Assembly (NCBI RefSeq): GCF_024346315.1
Contig: NZ_JAGQCS010000002.1
Span: forward strand, 124,001 to 188,000
Origin: Cyanobium sp. ATX 6F1
GTDB taxonomy: Bacteria > Cyanobacteriota > Cyanobacteriia > PCC-6307 > Cyanobiaceae
Direction: 5' to 3'
DNA length: 64,000 bases
Of this stretch, positions 1-8,873 are shown one piece after another. Every line of letters begins with the position of its first letter. The stretch's first letter is position 1. The notes below the pieces were generated by a model, which made no database searches, was not told the origin of the DNA, and worked only from the letters and a program-made list of their open reading frames with translations. The translations under genes and the position numbers were made by a program.

Positions 1-2153
1 GCGATGCCCCGAGAACCATCAAGCGCAGCCCGCTCTCCAACCCCAGCCGTGACCTGGCCCTGGCACGCCGAGAGGCCCTGAGCAAGAAAGGAAAACGCGC
101 CGACAGGAGCCTTGATCGCACCCGCAGCGAGCAGGCCAGGGCCGCCAAGCCCCCTGCGGCTGCCCCTGTCCAGCAGAAGGCCAGCGCGCCCCAGGACAGC
201 CTCTTCCAAGATCGCTCCGCGACGGTTCCAAGCCGCACCACCAGCCCCAGCCGTTCCTCGGGCAAGCGGGCCCTGTCCCAGCACAACCCCAGCCGAGCCC
301 TTGTGCTGGCACGACGGGACGCTCTCTCGAAACATGGCAAGTCAGCCAACACCGGCACGGTGAGCGGCGGGGCCGCCATGCGTCAGGCCAATCCCGAGAT
401 GAACAGCCGGGAACTGTCCCACCGCATCCGCGACCTCAGGAGCAAGACCGGCGCCTCGGCGATCGCCCGCAACACCGGTGGCAGTTGCCGTCCCTGCGGC
501 CCTCGCCGCGGCAAGAACCCCGAGGCAACGGCCGCCCCCGCCCAGGACGCCCCCTGGAAGGTGGGCGCGAGCGAAACCGGTCGCGGTCAGGTGGTGACCG
601 GCACCCAGGCCAACCGCTCCGAGAAGACCACCGGCAACGAAGCCAGCACCTGCCGCACGATCACCGGTACCGAATACCTCGGCGCCGAAATCTTCCGCAG
701 CTTCTGCCAGAGCGATCCAGCCCCCAACCAGCCCGCCAAGGTGCGCATCAGCGCCACCAGCCACGGCAACCGGGTCACCGGCAATGAGGTGGGGCGCTCG
801 GAAAAGGTCACCGGCGATGAGCCCGGCACCTGCAAGACCGTCACCGGCACCGAATACCTCTCCCCCAACCAGGCCGCCACCTGGTGCGGCAGCAAGACCG
901 CGAGCAACCCCTCCCCCCGGAAGGTGGGAGTGGCCCAGACCGTGGGAGGGCGCAAGGTCTCCGGCGTACTCGTCGGCCGATCCGAGCGGGTCACCGGTGA
1001 TGAGCACGGAGCCGGGATTCAACCCACAGGCACCCAGTACGTCAGCAACGACTCGCTCGCCACGCCGGGCCAGGCCCCTGCCAAGGTTGGCGAGGCCCTG
1101 ACCCTGAGAGGTACGGGTGTCACCGGCACCCTGGTCGGTCGCTCCGACAAGGTCACGGGGAATGAGCCCGGCACCTGCAAGCTCGTGACCGGCGACGAGT
1201 ACATCGGCAGCCAGCAGTACGACCACTACTGCGGCAGCCAGCCCGCACCGGAAGCCGCCAAGGTGGGCTTCAGCATCACCAACAAGGCCCAGGTGGTCTC
1301 GGGTACCCGCACCGGACGTTCCGCCAGCGTCACCGGCGATGAAGCCGGCACCTGCAAGTCGGTCACCGGCACCCCCTACGCCGGCCTGGATCAGGCGGGC
1401 GACTGGTGCAGCAGTGACGATCTGCGCGCCATCCGCCAACGCACCCCGGCCCGTGCCGGCACCCCCGGGGCCCGCATGAGCGGCATCCAGCCGGGGATCG
1501 GTGGGGTCATGACCGGCGCAGCCAAGGGAGCCTGTGAAAGCATCACCGGCACCCCCTACATCGGTGGCGACCAGTTCGCCTCAGCCTGCGGCACAGCTGC
1601 GGCCGCCCTGGCCGCCCAGGAACCGGATTTCCCCCAACCACTGGACACCCCGGCCGCCTGGCAGCGATTCAGCGTGCAGTCCCCCGCCCAGGCGGCCCAT
1701 CACAACCAGCAACGGAGCAGCTCCGTCACCGGCACCCGCTACGAAACCAGCGCGAAGATCACCGGCCCTTTTGATCTGGCCGGTGACACTGTCACCGGCA
1801 CCGAACAGTTCCGCTTTGATCGTCGCCCCAGCACCATCGAGGCCAGCCCAAGCCACGCCCCGGTGAGCGTCGATGAGGATGTGCGCCCTGTGTCGCGCGT
1901 CACCGGTGAAGGCATCTCGGCCGGCTTGAAGATCACCGGCGACGACTGGGATCGCGGTGAACGGGTCACGGGTACCGAAGGGGTCTCCGCACGCCGTCGC
2001 AACCCCACCCGCATCGGTTCGATGGCGGCGATGGCGCCCCATCAGCGCAAGCGCAACGAGGATCTGCCCCGCCCCACCAGCCCGGTCACCGGATCCAGCG
2101 GCAACTACGACCAGGGTTCGTTGATCACCGTCTCCGGAGGCGCCCGAGGTTGA
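1..2153 (+). CDS. csoS2: Carboxysome assembly scaffold CsoS2 (5' end missing)
   Basis: Intrinsically disordered scaffold that links Rubisco to the shell of alpha-carboxysomes. The frame is open from position 3, so the N-terminus lies before the window. Two N-terminal Rubisco-binding repeats are visible (NPSRDLALARREALSKKG and NPSRALVLARRDALSKHG). Six middle-region repeats follow, with the pattern KVG...VTG...GRS..VTG.E.GTC..VTGT.Y...C. The C-terminal region has further VTG motifs (SSSVTGTRY, VTGTEQF, VTGSSG) and ends in VSGGARG. In the family the N-repeats bind Rubisco and the middle/C regions bind shell hexamers. The third middle repeat lacks both cysteines. The stop overlaps the csoSCA start (TGATG). 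No programmed frameshift product, as in Halothiobacillus, is evident. Confidence 0.97.
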   Translation, partial: DAPRTIKRSPLSNPSRDLALARREALSKKGKRADRSLDRTRSEQARAAKPPAAAPVQQKASAPQDSLFQDRSATVPSRTTSPSRSSGKRALSQHNPSRALVLARRDALSKHGKSANTGTVSGGAAMRQANPEMNSRELSHRIRDLRSKTGASAIARNTGGSCRPCGPRRGKNPEATAAPAQDAPWKVGASETGRGQVVTGTQANRSEKTTGNEASTCRTITGTEYLGAEIFRSFCQSDPAPNQPAKVRISATSHGNRVTGNEVGRSEKVTGDEPGTCKTVTGTEYLSPNQAATWCGSKTASNPSPRKVGVAQTVGGRKVSGVLVGRSERVTGDEHGAGIQPTGTQYVSNDSLATPGQAPAKVGEALTLRGTGVTGTLVGRSDKVTGNEPGTCKLVTGDEYIGSQQYDHYCGSQPAPEAAKVGFSITNKAQVVSGTRTGRSASVTGDEAGTCKSVTGTPYAGLDQAGDWCSSDDLRAIRQRTPARAGTPGARMSGIQPGIGGVMTGAAKGACESITGTPYIGGDQFASACGTAAAALAAQEPDFPQPLDTPAAWQRFSVQSPAQAAHHNQQRSSSVTGTRYETSAKITGPFDLAGDTVTGTEQFRFDRRPSTIEASPSHAPVSVDEDVRPVSRVTGEGISAGLKITGDDWDRGERVTGTEGVSARRRNPTRIGSMAAMAPHQRKRNEDLPRPTSPVTGSSGNYDQGSLITVSGGARG

Positions 2154-3706
2154 TGCCACGTCGCCCTGCGACAGCCCCACGGCCCATGGCCCCCACGGCG
2201 CCCCGCCGCAGGCCCACGCCACTGGGGCCAGAGGCCCTCGCTCGAGAGTCGATCGTCGCCAAAGCGGTCAGCGACCCATCCTTCGCCGCCCCCGCCAGAG
2301 CCTGGCGGGGGAGCCTCCATCCGCTCAGCGACGGGCGGAGCAATGCCCTGCTGCAGTCCTACGAGGCACGGGTGCAGACCGCCTTTGAGCGCATCGTTCC
2401 AGTGCTCAAGGAGATCTCCGCCCTGCAGCACGAGAGCGATTTCGTCGCCCTGGCCCAGCGACTGGCCCAGGCGAGCCTCGGCTTTCCGTTGCCGGTCCAG
2501 ATTCTGGAGAAGGCCTGGGTCAGCCAGCTGGACATGCGCACCCTGTTCGCCTGGTGCGTGTTCGAGACCTACCGCTCCGTGAGCGATGGTTTCTTCGCTG
2601 ACGATCCCCTCCATGGCCGTGATGGCACGGCATTCAACGCCGAGCTGATCGCCGATGGCTTTCACCTGCTGGACATCACCCCCTGCTCCGACGGTCGCCT
2701 GGCCCACGCCATCGCCTACGTCCTGCGTCTGCCCTTCAGCTCCGTGCGGCGCCGTTCCCATGCCGGAGCGATGTTCGATGTGGAAAACACGGTGGACCGC
2801 TGGGTGAAGACCGAGCACCTGCGTTTCCGCGAAGCACGTCCCAATGGGGCCCACGAACCCACCCACTACCTGAAGGTGGTGCTCTATCACTTCAGTTCCC
2901 GCGACCCTCACCACGAGGGCTGTGCGGCCCACGGCAGCGACGACAGCGCCGCCGCCGCCTCGGGCCTGCGGCGCCTCAACGATTTCCGTGAGGCGGTCGA
3001 GAACAGTTTCTGCTGCGGGGCCTCGGTGGATCTGCTGCTGATCGGCCTGGACACCGACACCGATGCGATCCGGGTTCACGTGCCCAGCCTCGATGGCCAC
3101 ACCGATCTGACCAACTGGCTCGATGCCCGCAGCGTCTACGACGACACCGCAAAGCTCGGGGCCCAGGAGGGTCGTCAACGGATCCTCACGCTGGTGGAGC
3201 AGGCGGCAGCGGGTCCGAGTGATCCCGGCATGGTGCGGCTGATCGCCAGGTTGCTCGAGAACAACCTCTCCCAGATCGACTACGTGCGCCAGTACCACGG
3301 CGGCAGCTACGGCCAGGCGGGTCATGCCGAACGCTTCATCGGCGTGGGCATCGGTTTCAAGGAAATCCACCTGCGCAACCTCACCTACTTCGCCTACATG
3401 GACACCGTGGAGGAGGGGGCACCAGACCTGGATGTGGGGGTGAAGATCTTCCGCGGCCTCAACGTCTCGCGGGGGTTGCCGATCCCGGTGGTGATTCGCT
3501 TTGACTACCACGGCAGCGTGCCCGGGGCCCGGGATCGGGCCATCGGCCACTGCCAACGGGTGCGTTCCGCCATCGAGTCGCGCTACGAGACGCTCTGCCA
3601 CGACGGGCTGCTGCACACCCTGTTGACGGTGCGCGACCGGGACCGTCACAGCCCGGCGGAGACCGTCGGCTCATCGATCTCCTTCGACGCCGAGGAGGTC
3701 CACTGA
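2153..3706 (+). CDS. csoSCA: Carboxysomal carbonic anhydrase CsoSCA (CsoS3)
   Basis: Shell-associated, zinc-dependent beta-class-like carbonic anhydrase that dehydrates bicarbonate to CO2 inside the carboxysome. The protein has 517 residues, normal for the family. A disordered Arg/Pro-rich N-terminus is followed by a helical domain, the catalytic domain and a C-terminal half lacking a second active site. Expected zinc ligands and the catalytic Asp/Arg pair are visible in CSDGRL near residue 178 and in HFSSRDPHHEGC further on. I use the ATG overlapping the csoS2 stop rather than the TTG three bases upstream, because TGATG coupling recurs in this operon. The basic N-terminus is the part that in related proteins contacts Rubisco; here that is inference. 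Confidence 0.96.
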   Translation: MPRRPATAPRPMAPTAPRRRPTPLGPEALARESIVAKAVSDPSFAAPARAWRGSLHPLSDGRSNALLQSYEARVQTAFERIVPVLKEISALQHESDFVALAQRLAQASLGFPLPVQILEKAWVSQLDMRTLFAWCVFETYRSVSDGFFADDPLHGRDGTAFNAELIADGFHLLDITPCSDGRLAHAIAYVLRLPFSSVRRRSHAGAMFDVENTVDRWVKTEHLRFREARPNGAHEPTHYLKVVLYHFSSRDPHHEGCAAHGSDDSAAAASGLRRLNDFREAVENSFCCGASVDLLLIGLDTDTDAIRVHVPSLDGHTDLTNWLDARSVYDDTAKLGAQEGRQRILTLVEQAAAGPSDPGMVRLIARLLENNLSQIDYVRQYHGGSYGQAGHAERFIGVGIGFKEIHLRNLTYFAYMDTVEEGAPDLDVGVKIFRGLNVSRGLPIPVVIRFDYHGSVPGARDRAIGHCQRVRSAIESRYETLCHDGLLHTLLTVRDRDRHSPAETVGSSISFDAEEVH

Positions 3707-3707
3707 C

Positions 3708-4031
3708 ATGCTGATCTGCCAGGTTCTCAAACCGCTCGTCTCCACCAACCGCATCCCAGGCTTCGAGCACAAGCATCTGCAGGTGGTGCTCGATGGCAGC
3801 ACCCAGAAAGTGGCGGTCGACGCCGTGGGCTGCATCCCCGGCGACTGGGTCATCTGCGTGGGCAGCTCGGCGGCCAGGGAGGCAGCCGGCAGCAAGTCGT
3901 ACCCCAGTGATCTGACCATCGTCGGGATCATCGACCACTGGAATCCCGACGCCGGCAAAGCGGAGCCCAAGACCACCTCCACCGCTACCCCAACCTCCGT
4001 CGATGGGCCCGAGGGCGGGGGGGGGCGCTGA
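3708..4031 (+). CDS. csoS4A: Carboxysome pentameric vertex protein CsoS4A
   Basis: Bacterial microcompartment vertex (EutN/CcmL family) protein that closes the twelve corners of the alpha-carboxysome shell as a pentamer. The sequence starts MLICQVLKPLVSTNRIPG and contains GCIPGDWVICVGSSAAR and SDLTIVGIIDHW, typical of CsoS4A. At 107 residues it is about 20 longer than the core fold; the extra is a low-complexity C-terminal tail rich in Thr, Pro and Gly. It starts one base after the csoSCA stop, and its own stop overlaps the csoS4B ATG (TGATG), so the four genes are clearly co-transcribed. Confidence 0.97.
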   Translation: MLICQVLKPLVSTNRIPGFEHKHLQVVLDGSTQKVAVDAVGCIPGDWVICVGSSAAREAAGSKSYPSDLTIVGIIDHWNPDAGKAEPKTTSTATPTSVDGPEGGGGR

Positions 4032-4282
4032 TGGAAATCATGCAGGTCACCGGCTCGATCACGTGCACCCAGCGGGTCGACGGGCTTGGCCACATGAACC
4101 TGCGCGTCCTGCGCAACACCAAGGGCAAGGAAAGCGTGGCGGTGGACCAGGTGGGCGCCTCCCCCGGGAACTGGGTGTTCACCGCCAGTGGTTCCGCCGC
4201 CCGCTTTGCCTGCACCAATCCCGAGACCCTGACGGATCTCACCATCGCCGGCATCATCGACCACTGGACCCCGGACGGCTGA
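4031..4282 (+). CDS. csoS4B: Carboxysome pentameric vertex protein CsoS4B
   Basis: Second EutN/CcmL-type vertex protein, 83 residues, paralogous to csoS4A just upstream. It shares the NxKGKESVAVDQVGASPGNWVF-type core, the SGSAARFAC stretch and the terminal LTIAGIIDHW motif. Low-copy pentamers of CsoS4A and CsoS4B cap the shell icosahedron, and loss of both makes shells leaky in the family. The ATG overlaps the csoS4A stop. A 39-base gap separates it from the next shell gene. Confidence 0.97.
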   Translation: MEIMQVTGSITCTQRVDGLGHMNLRVLRNTKGKESVAVDQVGASPGNWVFTASGSAARFACTNPETLTDLTIAGIIDHWTPDG

Positions 4283-4321
4283 AGGCGTTTTCCCTGAATC
4301 ATTCCCCACCGCTTCACCGTC

Positions 4322-4963
4322 ATGGCCACCCCCCGCTCCCGCCCCAGCAGCTCCCGAAAAGCGATCACCCCCCCCGCCGGCGGCCCCAAAGCCCTGCCGG
4401 CGGCGGCCGAGCCAGCCCCTGCAAAAGCGGCTGCCGAGGCCAAGCCCGCTGTGCCCACCGTTGCCTTGGCCAAAGCCGTCCCCGTCGCAGCAGCGGCGGC
4501 AGCGGCCACCCCAGCGGCCCGGACCACCAGCGCCAAGGCCGCGCCCGCCCGCAGCACTCCTGCCCGGGCCTCCACCGCCCGCTCGGGCAGCGGCGCGGGC
4601 TCAGGCGGCAGCTCCACCCCCAACCGTCCCTCCTCCTCCCCCACCCCCCTTCCCATGGCTCCCTCCCATCAAGGCATCGCCCTCGGTCTGATCGAAACCC
4701 GCGGTCTGGTGCCTGCCATTGAGGCCGCCGACGCCATGACCAAGGCCGCCGAAGTCACCCTGGTGGCGCGAGAATTCGTGGGTGGTGGCTACGTCACCGT
4801 GATGGTGCGCGGTGAAACCGGTGCCGTGAACGCCGCCGTGCGGGCCGGGGCCGATGCCTGCGAGCGCGTGGGCGACGGCCTGGTGGCGGCCCACATCATT
4901 GCCCGGCCCCACAGTGAAGTCGAGCCCGTGCTCGTTCCTACCGACGCCATCCGCCGGCTTTGA
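4322..4963 (+). CDS. csoS1E: BMC-domain shell protein with long N-terminal extension (CsoS1E-like)
   Basis: The last ~100 residues are a single BMC domain, starting near MAPSHQGIALGLIETRG and containing AADAMTKAAEV and RAGADACERVGDGLVAAHIIARPH, which match hexameric CsoS1-type facet proteins. The first ~112 residues form a low-complexity tail rich in Ala, Pro, Ser, Lys and Arg. This architecture matches the rarer CsoS1E paralogue rather than CsoS1A, which would be expected upstream of rbcL outside this window. An internal ATG at 4655 could make an unextended form, but the extension is open from an ATG at 4322 and in register. The tail is probably disordered; its partner is unknown. Confidence 0.88.
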   Translation: MATPRSRPSSSRKAITPPAGGPKALPAAAEPAPAKAAAEAKPAVPTVALAKAVPVAAAAAAATPAARTTSAKAAPARSTPARASTARSGSGAGSGGSSTPNRPSSSPTPLPMAPSHQGIALGLIETRGLVPAIEAADAMTKAAEVTLVAREFVGGGYVTVMVRGETGAVNAAVRAGADACERVGDGLVAAHIIARPHSEVEPVLVPTDAIRRL

Positions 4964-4968
4964 TCACG

Positions 4969-5436
4969 ATGGTCGCCGTTCACGCCAGGGTCCTGGCCTT
5001 CCTCGGCCGGGCCCTCAGTCTCGAACTCAGCGCCGTCCAGCAATACATGACCCAATCCGCCCTGGCCGAGCGATGGGGCGACCAACAGGCGGCGGAGCGC
5101 TTCCGCCTCGAAACCGTGGAGGAACTTCGGCATGCGGAGCGCCTGGTGCAGCGCATGCTCTCCCTGGGGGTTGCCCCTGCCTCCTCCCAGCTGCGGCCGG
5201 TCACCACGGCAGGCGATCTGCTGGGACTGTTACGCCAGAACGCCCAGCTCGAGGCCGCCCAGGTGGATCACTACGCTGAAGCTGTGCGCTTCTGCCAGCT
5301 GATCGGCGATCACGACAACGGGGCCTTCTTCCGCGAGCTCTGGAACGACGAGCTGCAGCACGGAGAGGACCTGGCCCAGTGGCTCGGCGAACTCGGCGGC
5401 GGGCGAGCGGGCGCCATGGATCGCGCCACCTTCTGA
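4969..5436 (+). CDS. Ferritin-like (bacterioferritin-type) protein of the cso locus
   Basis: Helical ferritin-like protein of 155 residues. Carboxylate/His metal-ligand patterns can be seen in LSLELSAVQQYM, ETVEELRHAERL, EAAQVDHYAEA and LWNDELQHGEDL, giving the spacing of a four-helix di-iron bundle. Members of this family sit in cso operons of many alpha-cyanobacteria and proteobacteria; the role there is not settled (iron storage or redox protection have been suggested). A TTG at 4960 overlapping the csoS1E stop is an alternative start; the ATG at 4969 is preferred. It lies between the shell genes and ndhF4. Confidence 0.85.
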   Translation: MVAVHARVLAFLGRALSLELSAVQQYMTQSALAERWGDQQAAERFRLETVEELRHAERLVQRMLSLGVAPASSQLRPVTTAGDLLGLLRQNAQLEAAQVDHYAEAVRFCQLIGDHDNGAFFRELWNDELQHGEDLAQWLGELGGGRAGAMDRATF

Positions 5437-5464
5437 ACCCCATGCGGGTCACCTCCACCACCCC

Positions 5465-7321
5465 TTGCCCCCCTCCTTGCCCCTGCCGATCCAGCTGGTC
5501 TGGCTGATTCCCCTCTACGGATTCGGCGGCATGGCTCTGTCGCTGCCGTGGGCGGCGGGGTGGTTCAAGCGCAACGGCCCACGCCCTGCGGCGTATCTGA
5601 ACCTGCTGGTCACGCTGCTGGCTGTGATGCACGGCAGCTGGATCCTGCGGCAGGTGTGGCAGTACGGCCCCCAGCACCTGGAGTTCACCTGGTTCCAGGT
5701 CGCCGACCTCAACCTGCGCATCGGCTTCGACCTCTCGCTCACCAACCTGGCGGCGCTCGAGCTGGTGACGGGCATGAGCCTGCTGGGCCAGGTGTACGCC
5801 CTCGGCTACCTCGATAAGGAATGGTCGCTGGCGCGTTTCTACGCGCTGGTGGGTTTCTTTGAGGGAGCTCTGGCAGGCGTGGTGCTGAGCAGCAGCCTGT
5901 TCATGAGCTATTTCCTGCTGGAGATGCTCACCCTTTCCACCTACCTGCTGGTGGGTTTCTGGTATGCCCAGCCGCTGGTGGTCACGGCCGCTCGCGACGC
6001 CTTCCTCACCAAGCGGGTGGGTGATGTGCTGCTGCTGATGGGGATGGTGGCGCTGTCGGCCTGGGCGGGCTCGACGGAGTTCCAGGATCTCTACGTCTGG
6101 GCCGCCGAGGCTGATGCCAGCGGTGCGCTCTCACCCCTGGCCGGCACGCTGCTGGGCCTGGGGCTGATCGCCGGGCCGATGGGCAAGTGCGCCCAGTTCC
6201 CGATGCACCTCTGGCTCGATGAGGCGATGGAGGGGCCGAACCCGGCCTCGATCCTGCGCAACTCGGTGGTCGTCACCGCCGGCGCCCTGGTGCTGATGAA
6301 GGTGATGCCGCTGCTGCGCTTCTCCCCCCTGGCCACCACCGTTCTGCTGGTGGTGGGCACGATCAGCGCCGTGGCCGGCGCCCTGGTGGCGATCGCCCAG
6401 GTGGACATCAAACGGGCCTTCTCCTACTCGACGACCTCCTATCTGGGCCTGGTGTTCATCGCCATTGCCCTGCAGCAGCCGGCGATCGCGCTGCTGCTGC
6501 TGTTCACCCACGGCCTGGCCAAGGCGCTGATCTTCATGAGCGTGGGCAGCATCATCGCCACCACCAGCTGCCAGGACCTCACCGAACTGGGCGGCCTCGG
6601 CTCCCGCATGCCCGCCACCACCACCGCCTACCTGGTGGGCAGCGCCGGCCTGGTGGGCCTGCTGCCCCTGGGCTGCTTCTGGTGCTTTGGCCTGCTGGTG
6701 CAGAGCTTCGCGCAGCAGCAGCCCTTCTTCGCGGCCGTGTGCCTGCTCACCAATGGCCTCACCGCCTTCAACCTCACCCGTGTGTACCGGCACGTGTTCC
6801 TTGGCCCGCCGATGCCCAAAACCAAGCGCGCCCCGGAGGTGAACTGGCTGATGGCGTTGCCGATGGTGAGCCTCACGGTGCTGGTGGCGCTGATTCCGGC
6901 GCTGATGGCCCGCTTCGATCCGCTGCCCGGCATCGGCGCCATCCCCTGGACGGTGGCCGCCGCGGTGGCCGCCAGCGGCCTGGTGGGGATGGCCGGCGGC
7001 GCGGTGGCGCCGCTGAACAAGTTCTGGTCGAGCTCGATGATCCAGCCACTGCGGGTCCTGCAGGACCTGCTCGCCTCCGACTTCTACACCGATCGCATCT
7101 ACCGGGCCACGATCGTGGCGGCGGTGGCCGGCCTGGCCAGGCTCACCGACTGGCTCGACCGCAGCCTGGTCAACGGCCTGGTGAACGGCATCGGCCGCCT
7201 CACCCTGGCCAGCGCCGAGGGGTTCAAGCTGGGGGTGAGCGGCCAGCTGCAAACCTATGTGCTCACGGTGATGGTGGCGATCGTGTTGCTGCTCACCTCG
7301 CTCCAGTGGTGGCAGGGATGA
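5465..7321 (+). CDS. ndhF4: NDH-1 CO2-uptake complex subunit NdhF4
   Basis: Proton-translocating antiporter-like membrane subunit (NuoL/MrpA family) of the specialised NDH-1 complex that hydrates CO2 to bicarbonate in the cytoplasm. It has 618 residues with many hydrophobic helices and conserved antiporter signatures such as MHLWLDEAMEGPNPASILRN and ALVAIAQVDIKRAFSYST. Association with ndhD4 and chpX immediately downstream marks it as the F4 paralogue, not the respiratory NdhF1. No in-frame ATG exists upstream; the likely start is TTG at 5465, which gives the expected N-terminus before the first helix. An ATG at 5531 would remove part of that helix. Confidence 0.93.
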   Translation: MPPSLPLPIQLVWLIPLYGFGGMALSLPWAAGWFKRNGPRPAAYLNLLVTLLAVMHGSWILRQVWQYGPQHLEFTWFQVADLNLRIGFDLSLTNLAALELVTGMSLLGQVYALGYLDKEWSLARFYALVGFFEGALAGVVLSSSLFMSYFLLEMLTLSTYLLVGFWYAQPLVVTAARDAFLTKRVGDVLLLMGMVALSAWAGSTEFQDLYVWAAEADASGALSPLAGTLLGLGLIAGPMGKCAQFPMHLWLDEAMEGPNPASILRNSVVVTAGALVLMKVMPLLRFSPLATTVLLVVGTISAVAGALVAIAQVDIKRAFSYSTTSYLGLVFIAIALQQPAIALLLLFTHGLAKALIFMSVGSIIATTSCQDLTELGGLGSRMPATTTAYLVGSAGLVGLLPLGCFWCFGLLVQSFAQQQPFFAAVCLLTNGLTAFNLTRVYRHVFLGPPMPKTKRAPEVNWLMALPMVSLTVLVALIPALMARFDPLPGIGAIPWTVAAAVAASGLVGMAGGAVAPLNKFWSSSMIQPLRVLQDLLASDFYTDRIYRATIVAAVAGLARLTDWLDRSLVNGLVNGIGRLTLASAEGFKLGVSGQLQTYVLTVMVAIVLLLTSLQWWQG

Positions 7322-7331
7322 GGTGCACCCC

Positions 7332-8873
7332 ATGCTGAGCCTGCTGCTGCTGATTCCCTTCGGTGGGGCCCTGCTGCTGGCCCTCTGGCCAGGCAACCCG
7401 GCCAAGGGGCGCATGCGCACGATCACGCTGGTGGTGCTGGGCCTGCAGCTGGCCTGGAGCCTGGTAGTGCTGGCCCGGTTCGACCCCGGCAACAGCGCCA
7501 TGCAACTGCAGGAGTCGCTCCCGTGGGTGGGCAGCCTGGGGCTCAGCTACAAGCTTGGCATCGATGGCCTGTCGCTGCCGTTGGTGCTGATCAACTCCGC
7601 CCTCACGCTGGTCTCGGCGATCTGCACCCGCGACATCGACAAGCGGCCGCGTTTCTATTTCGCCCTCCTGATGGTGATCAGTGGGGCCGTGAACGGTGCC
7701 TTTCTGGCCGAGAACCTGCTGCTCTTCTTCCTCTTCTATGAGCTGGAGCTGATTCCGCTCTGGGCCCTGATCAGCATCTGGGGTGGCACCAACCGCGCCT
7801 ATGCCGCCACAAAGTTCCTGATCTTCACGGCGGTTTCAGGGATGCTGATCCTGGGCGCCTTCCTCGGTCTGGCTCTGTTCACCGGCACGGTGGATTTCAG
7901 CCTCACGCCGATCACCAGTGAACAATTGTCGATGGGCAGCCAGCTGCTGTTGCTGGGGGCGCTGCTGATCGGCTTCGGCATCAAGGTGCCGCTGTTTCCC
8001 TTCCACAACTGGTTGCCCGATGCCCACACCCAGGCGTCAACGCCGGTGTCGGTGCTGCTCGCCGGCGTGCTGCTGAAACTGGGCACCTATGGCCTGCTGC
8101 GCTTCTGCCTGGGGCTGTTCCCCGAGGCCTGGGCGCAACTGGCCCCGGCTCTGGCAATCTGGGCGGCGATCTCGGTGCTGTTCGGTTCGCTGGCGGCCAT
8201 CGCCCAGAAGGACATGAAACGGATGGTGGCCTATAGCTCCGTGGGCCACATGGGCTACATCCTGCTGGCCGCCGCCGCGGCGACACCCGTCGCCATGCTC
8301 GGGGCGGTGTTCCAGATGGTGAGTCACGGCCTGATCTCGGCGCTACTTTTTTTACTCGTTGGGATCGTGTACCGCAAGACCGGCACCCGGGATCTGGCGG
8401 TGCTCCATGGGCTGCTCAACCCCGAGCGGGGTTTGCCCTTCACCGGCACCTTGATGATTCTGGGGGTGATGGCCAGCGCCGGGATGCCGGGGATGGCTGG
8501 ATTCATCTCCGAGTTCATGGTGTTCCGCGGCAGCATCAGCGCCTTTCCCGTGGCCACCCTGCTCTCCATGGTGGGATCGGGTCTCACGGCTGTGTACTTC
8601 CTGTTGCTGGTCAACCGGGCCTTCTTCGGCCGTCTGGCCGTGACCGCGATCACCGATCCGGTGGTCCATGGCCGGCTGGATGTGAACCTCGCCGCGGTGG
8701 CCCCCCGCGAAACGATCCCCGCCATGGCCCTGGCGATCGGGGTGGTCGGCATCGGTCTGCTGCCGGCTGGGCTTGGACGGCTCAGTGAGGCCGCCACCAC
8801 GGCCATGGCGCAGTTGCCGGCCCTGGCGGCTGCCCTCCACGGTGTCGCCCTGACGAGCGGAGGCCTGGGCTGA
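7332..8873 (+). CDS. ndhD4: NDH-1 CO2-uptake complex subunit NdhD4
   Basis: NuoM-type membrane antiporter subunit paired with NdhF4, 513 residues. Typical motifs are the helix with FYELELIPLWALI, the segment FPFHNWLPDAHTQASTPVSVLLAGVLLKLGTYG, of which only the Pro/His/Lys pattern matters here, and AIAQKDMKRMVAYSSVGHMG. The charged residues in membrane helices (Glu in FYELELI, Lys in GVLLKLG) are those used for proton transfer in the family. Start is ATG at 7332, with GTG at 7323 as an alternative. The stop overlaps the chpX ATG (TGATG), implying translational coupling of the CO2-uptake module. Confidence 0.93.
   Translation: MLSLLLLIPFGGALLLALWPGNPAKGRMRTITLVVLGLQLAWSLVVLARFDPGNSAMQLQESLPWVGSLGLSYKLGIDGLSLPLVLINSALTLVSAICTRDIDKRPRFYFALLMVISGAVNGAFLAENLLLFFLFYELELIPLWALISIWGGTNRAYAATKFLIFTAVSGMLILGAFLGLALFTGTVDFSLTPITSEQLSMGSQLLLLGALLIGFGIKVPLFPFHNWLPDAHTQASTPVSVLLAGVLLKLGTYGLLRFCLGLFPEAWAQLAPALAIWAAISVLFGSLAAIAQKDMKRMVAYSSVGHMGYILLAAAAATPVAMLGAVFQMVSHGLISALLFLLVGIVYRKTGTRDLAVLHGLLNPERGLPFTGTLMILGVMASAGMPGMAGFISEFMVFRGSISAFPVATLLSMVGSGLTAVYFLLLVNRAFFGRLAVTAITDPVVHGRLDVNLAAVAPRETIPAMALAIGVVGIGLLPAGLGRLSEAATTAMAQLPALAAALHGVALTSGGLG

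Noticed and set aside
2105-3649. 514-codon open frame on the minus strand, antisense to csoSCA
   Set aside because: It is a mirror of the GC-rich codons of csoSCA; the plus strand has clear enzyme motifs.
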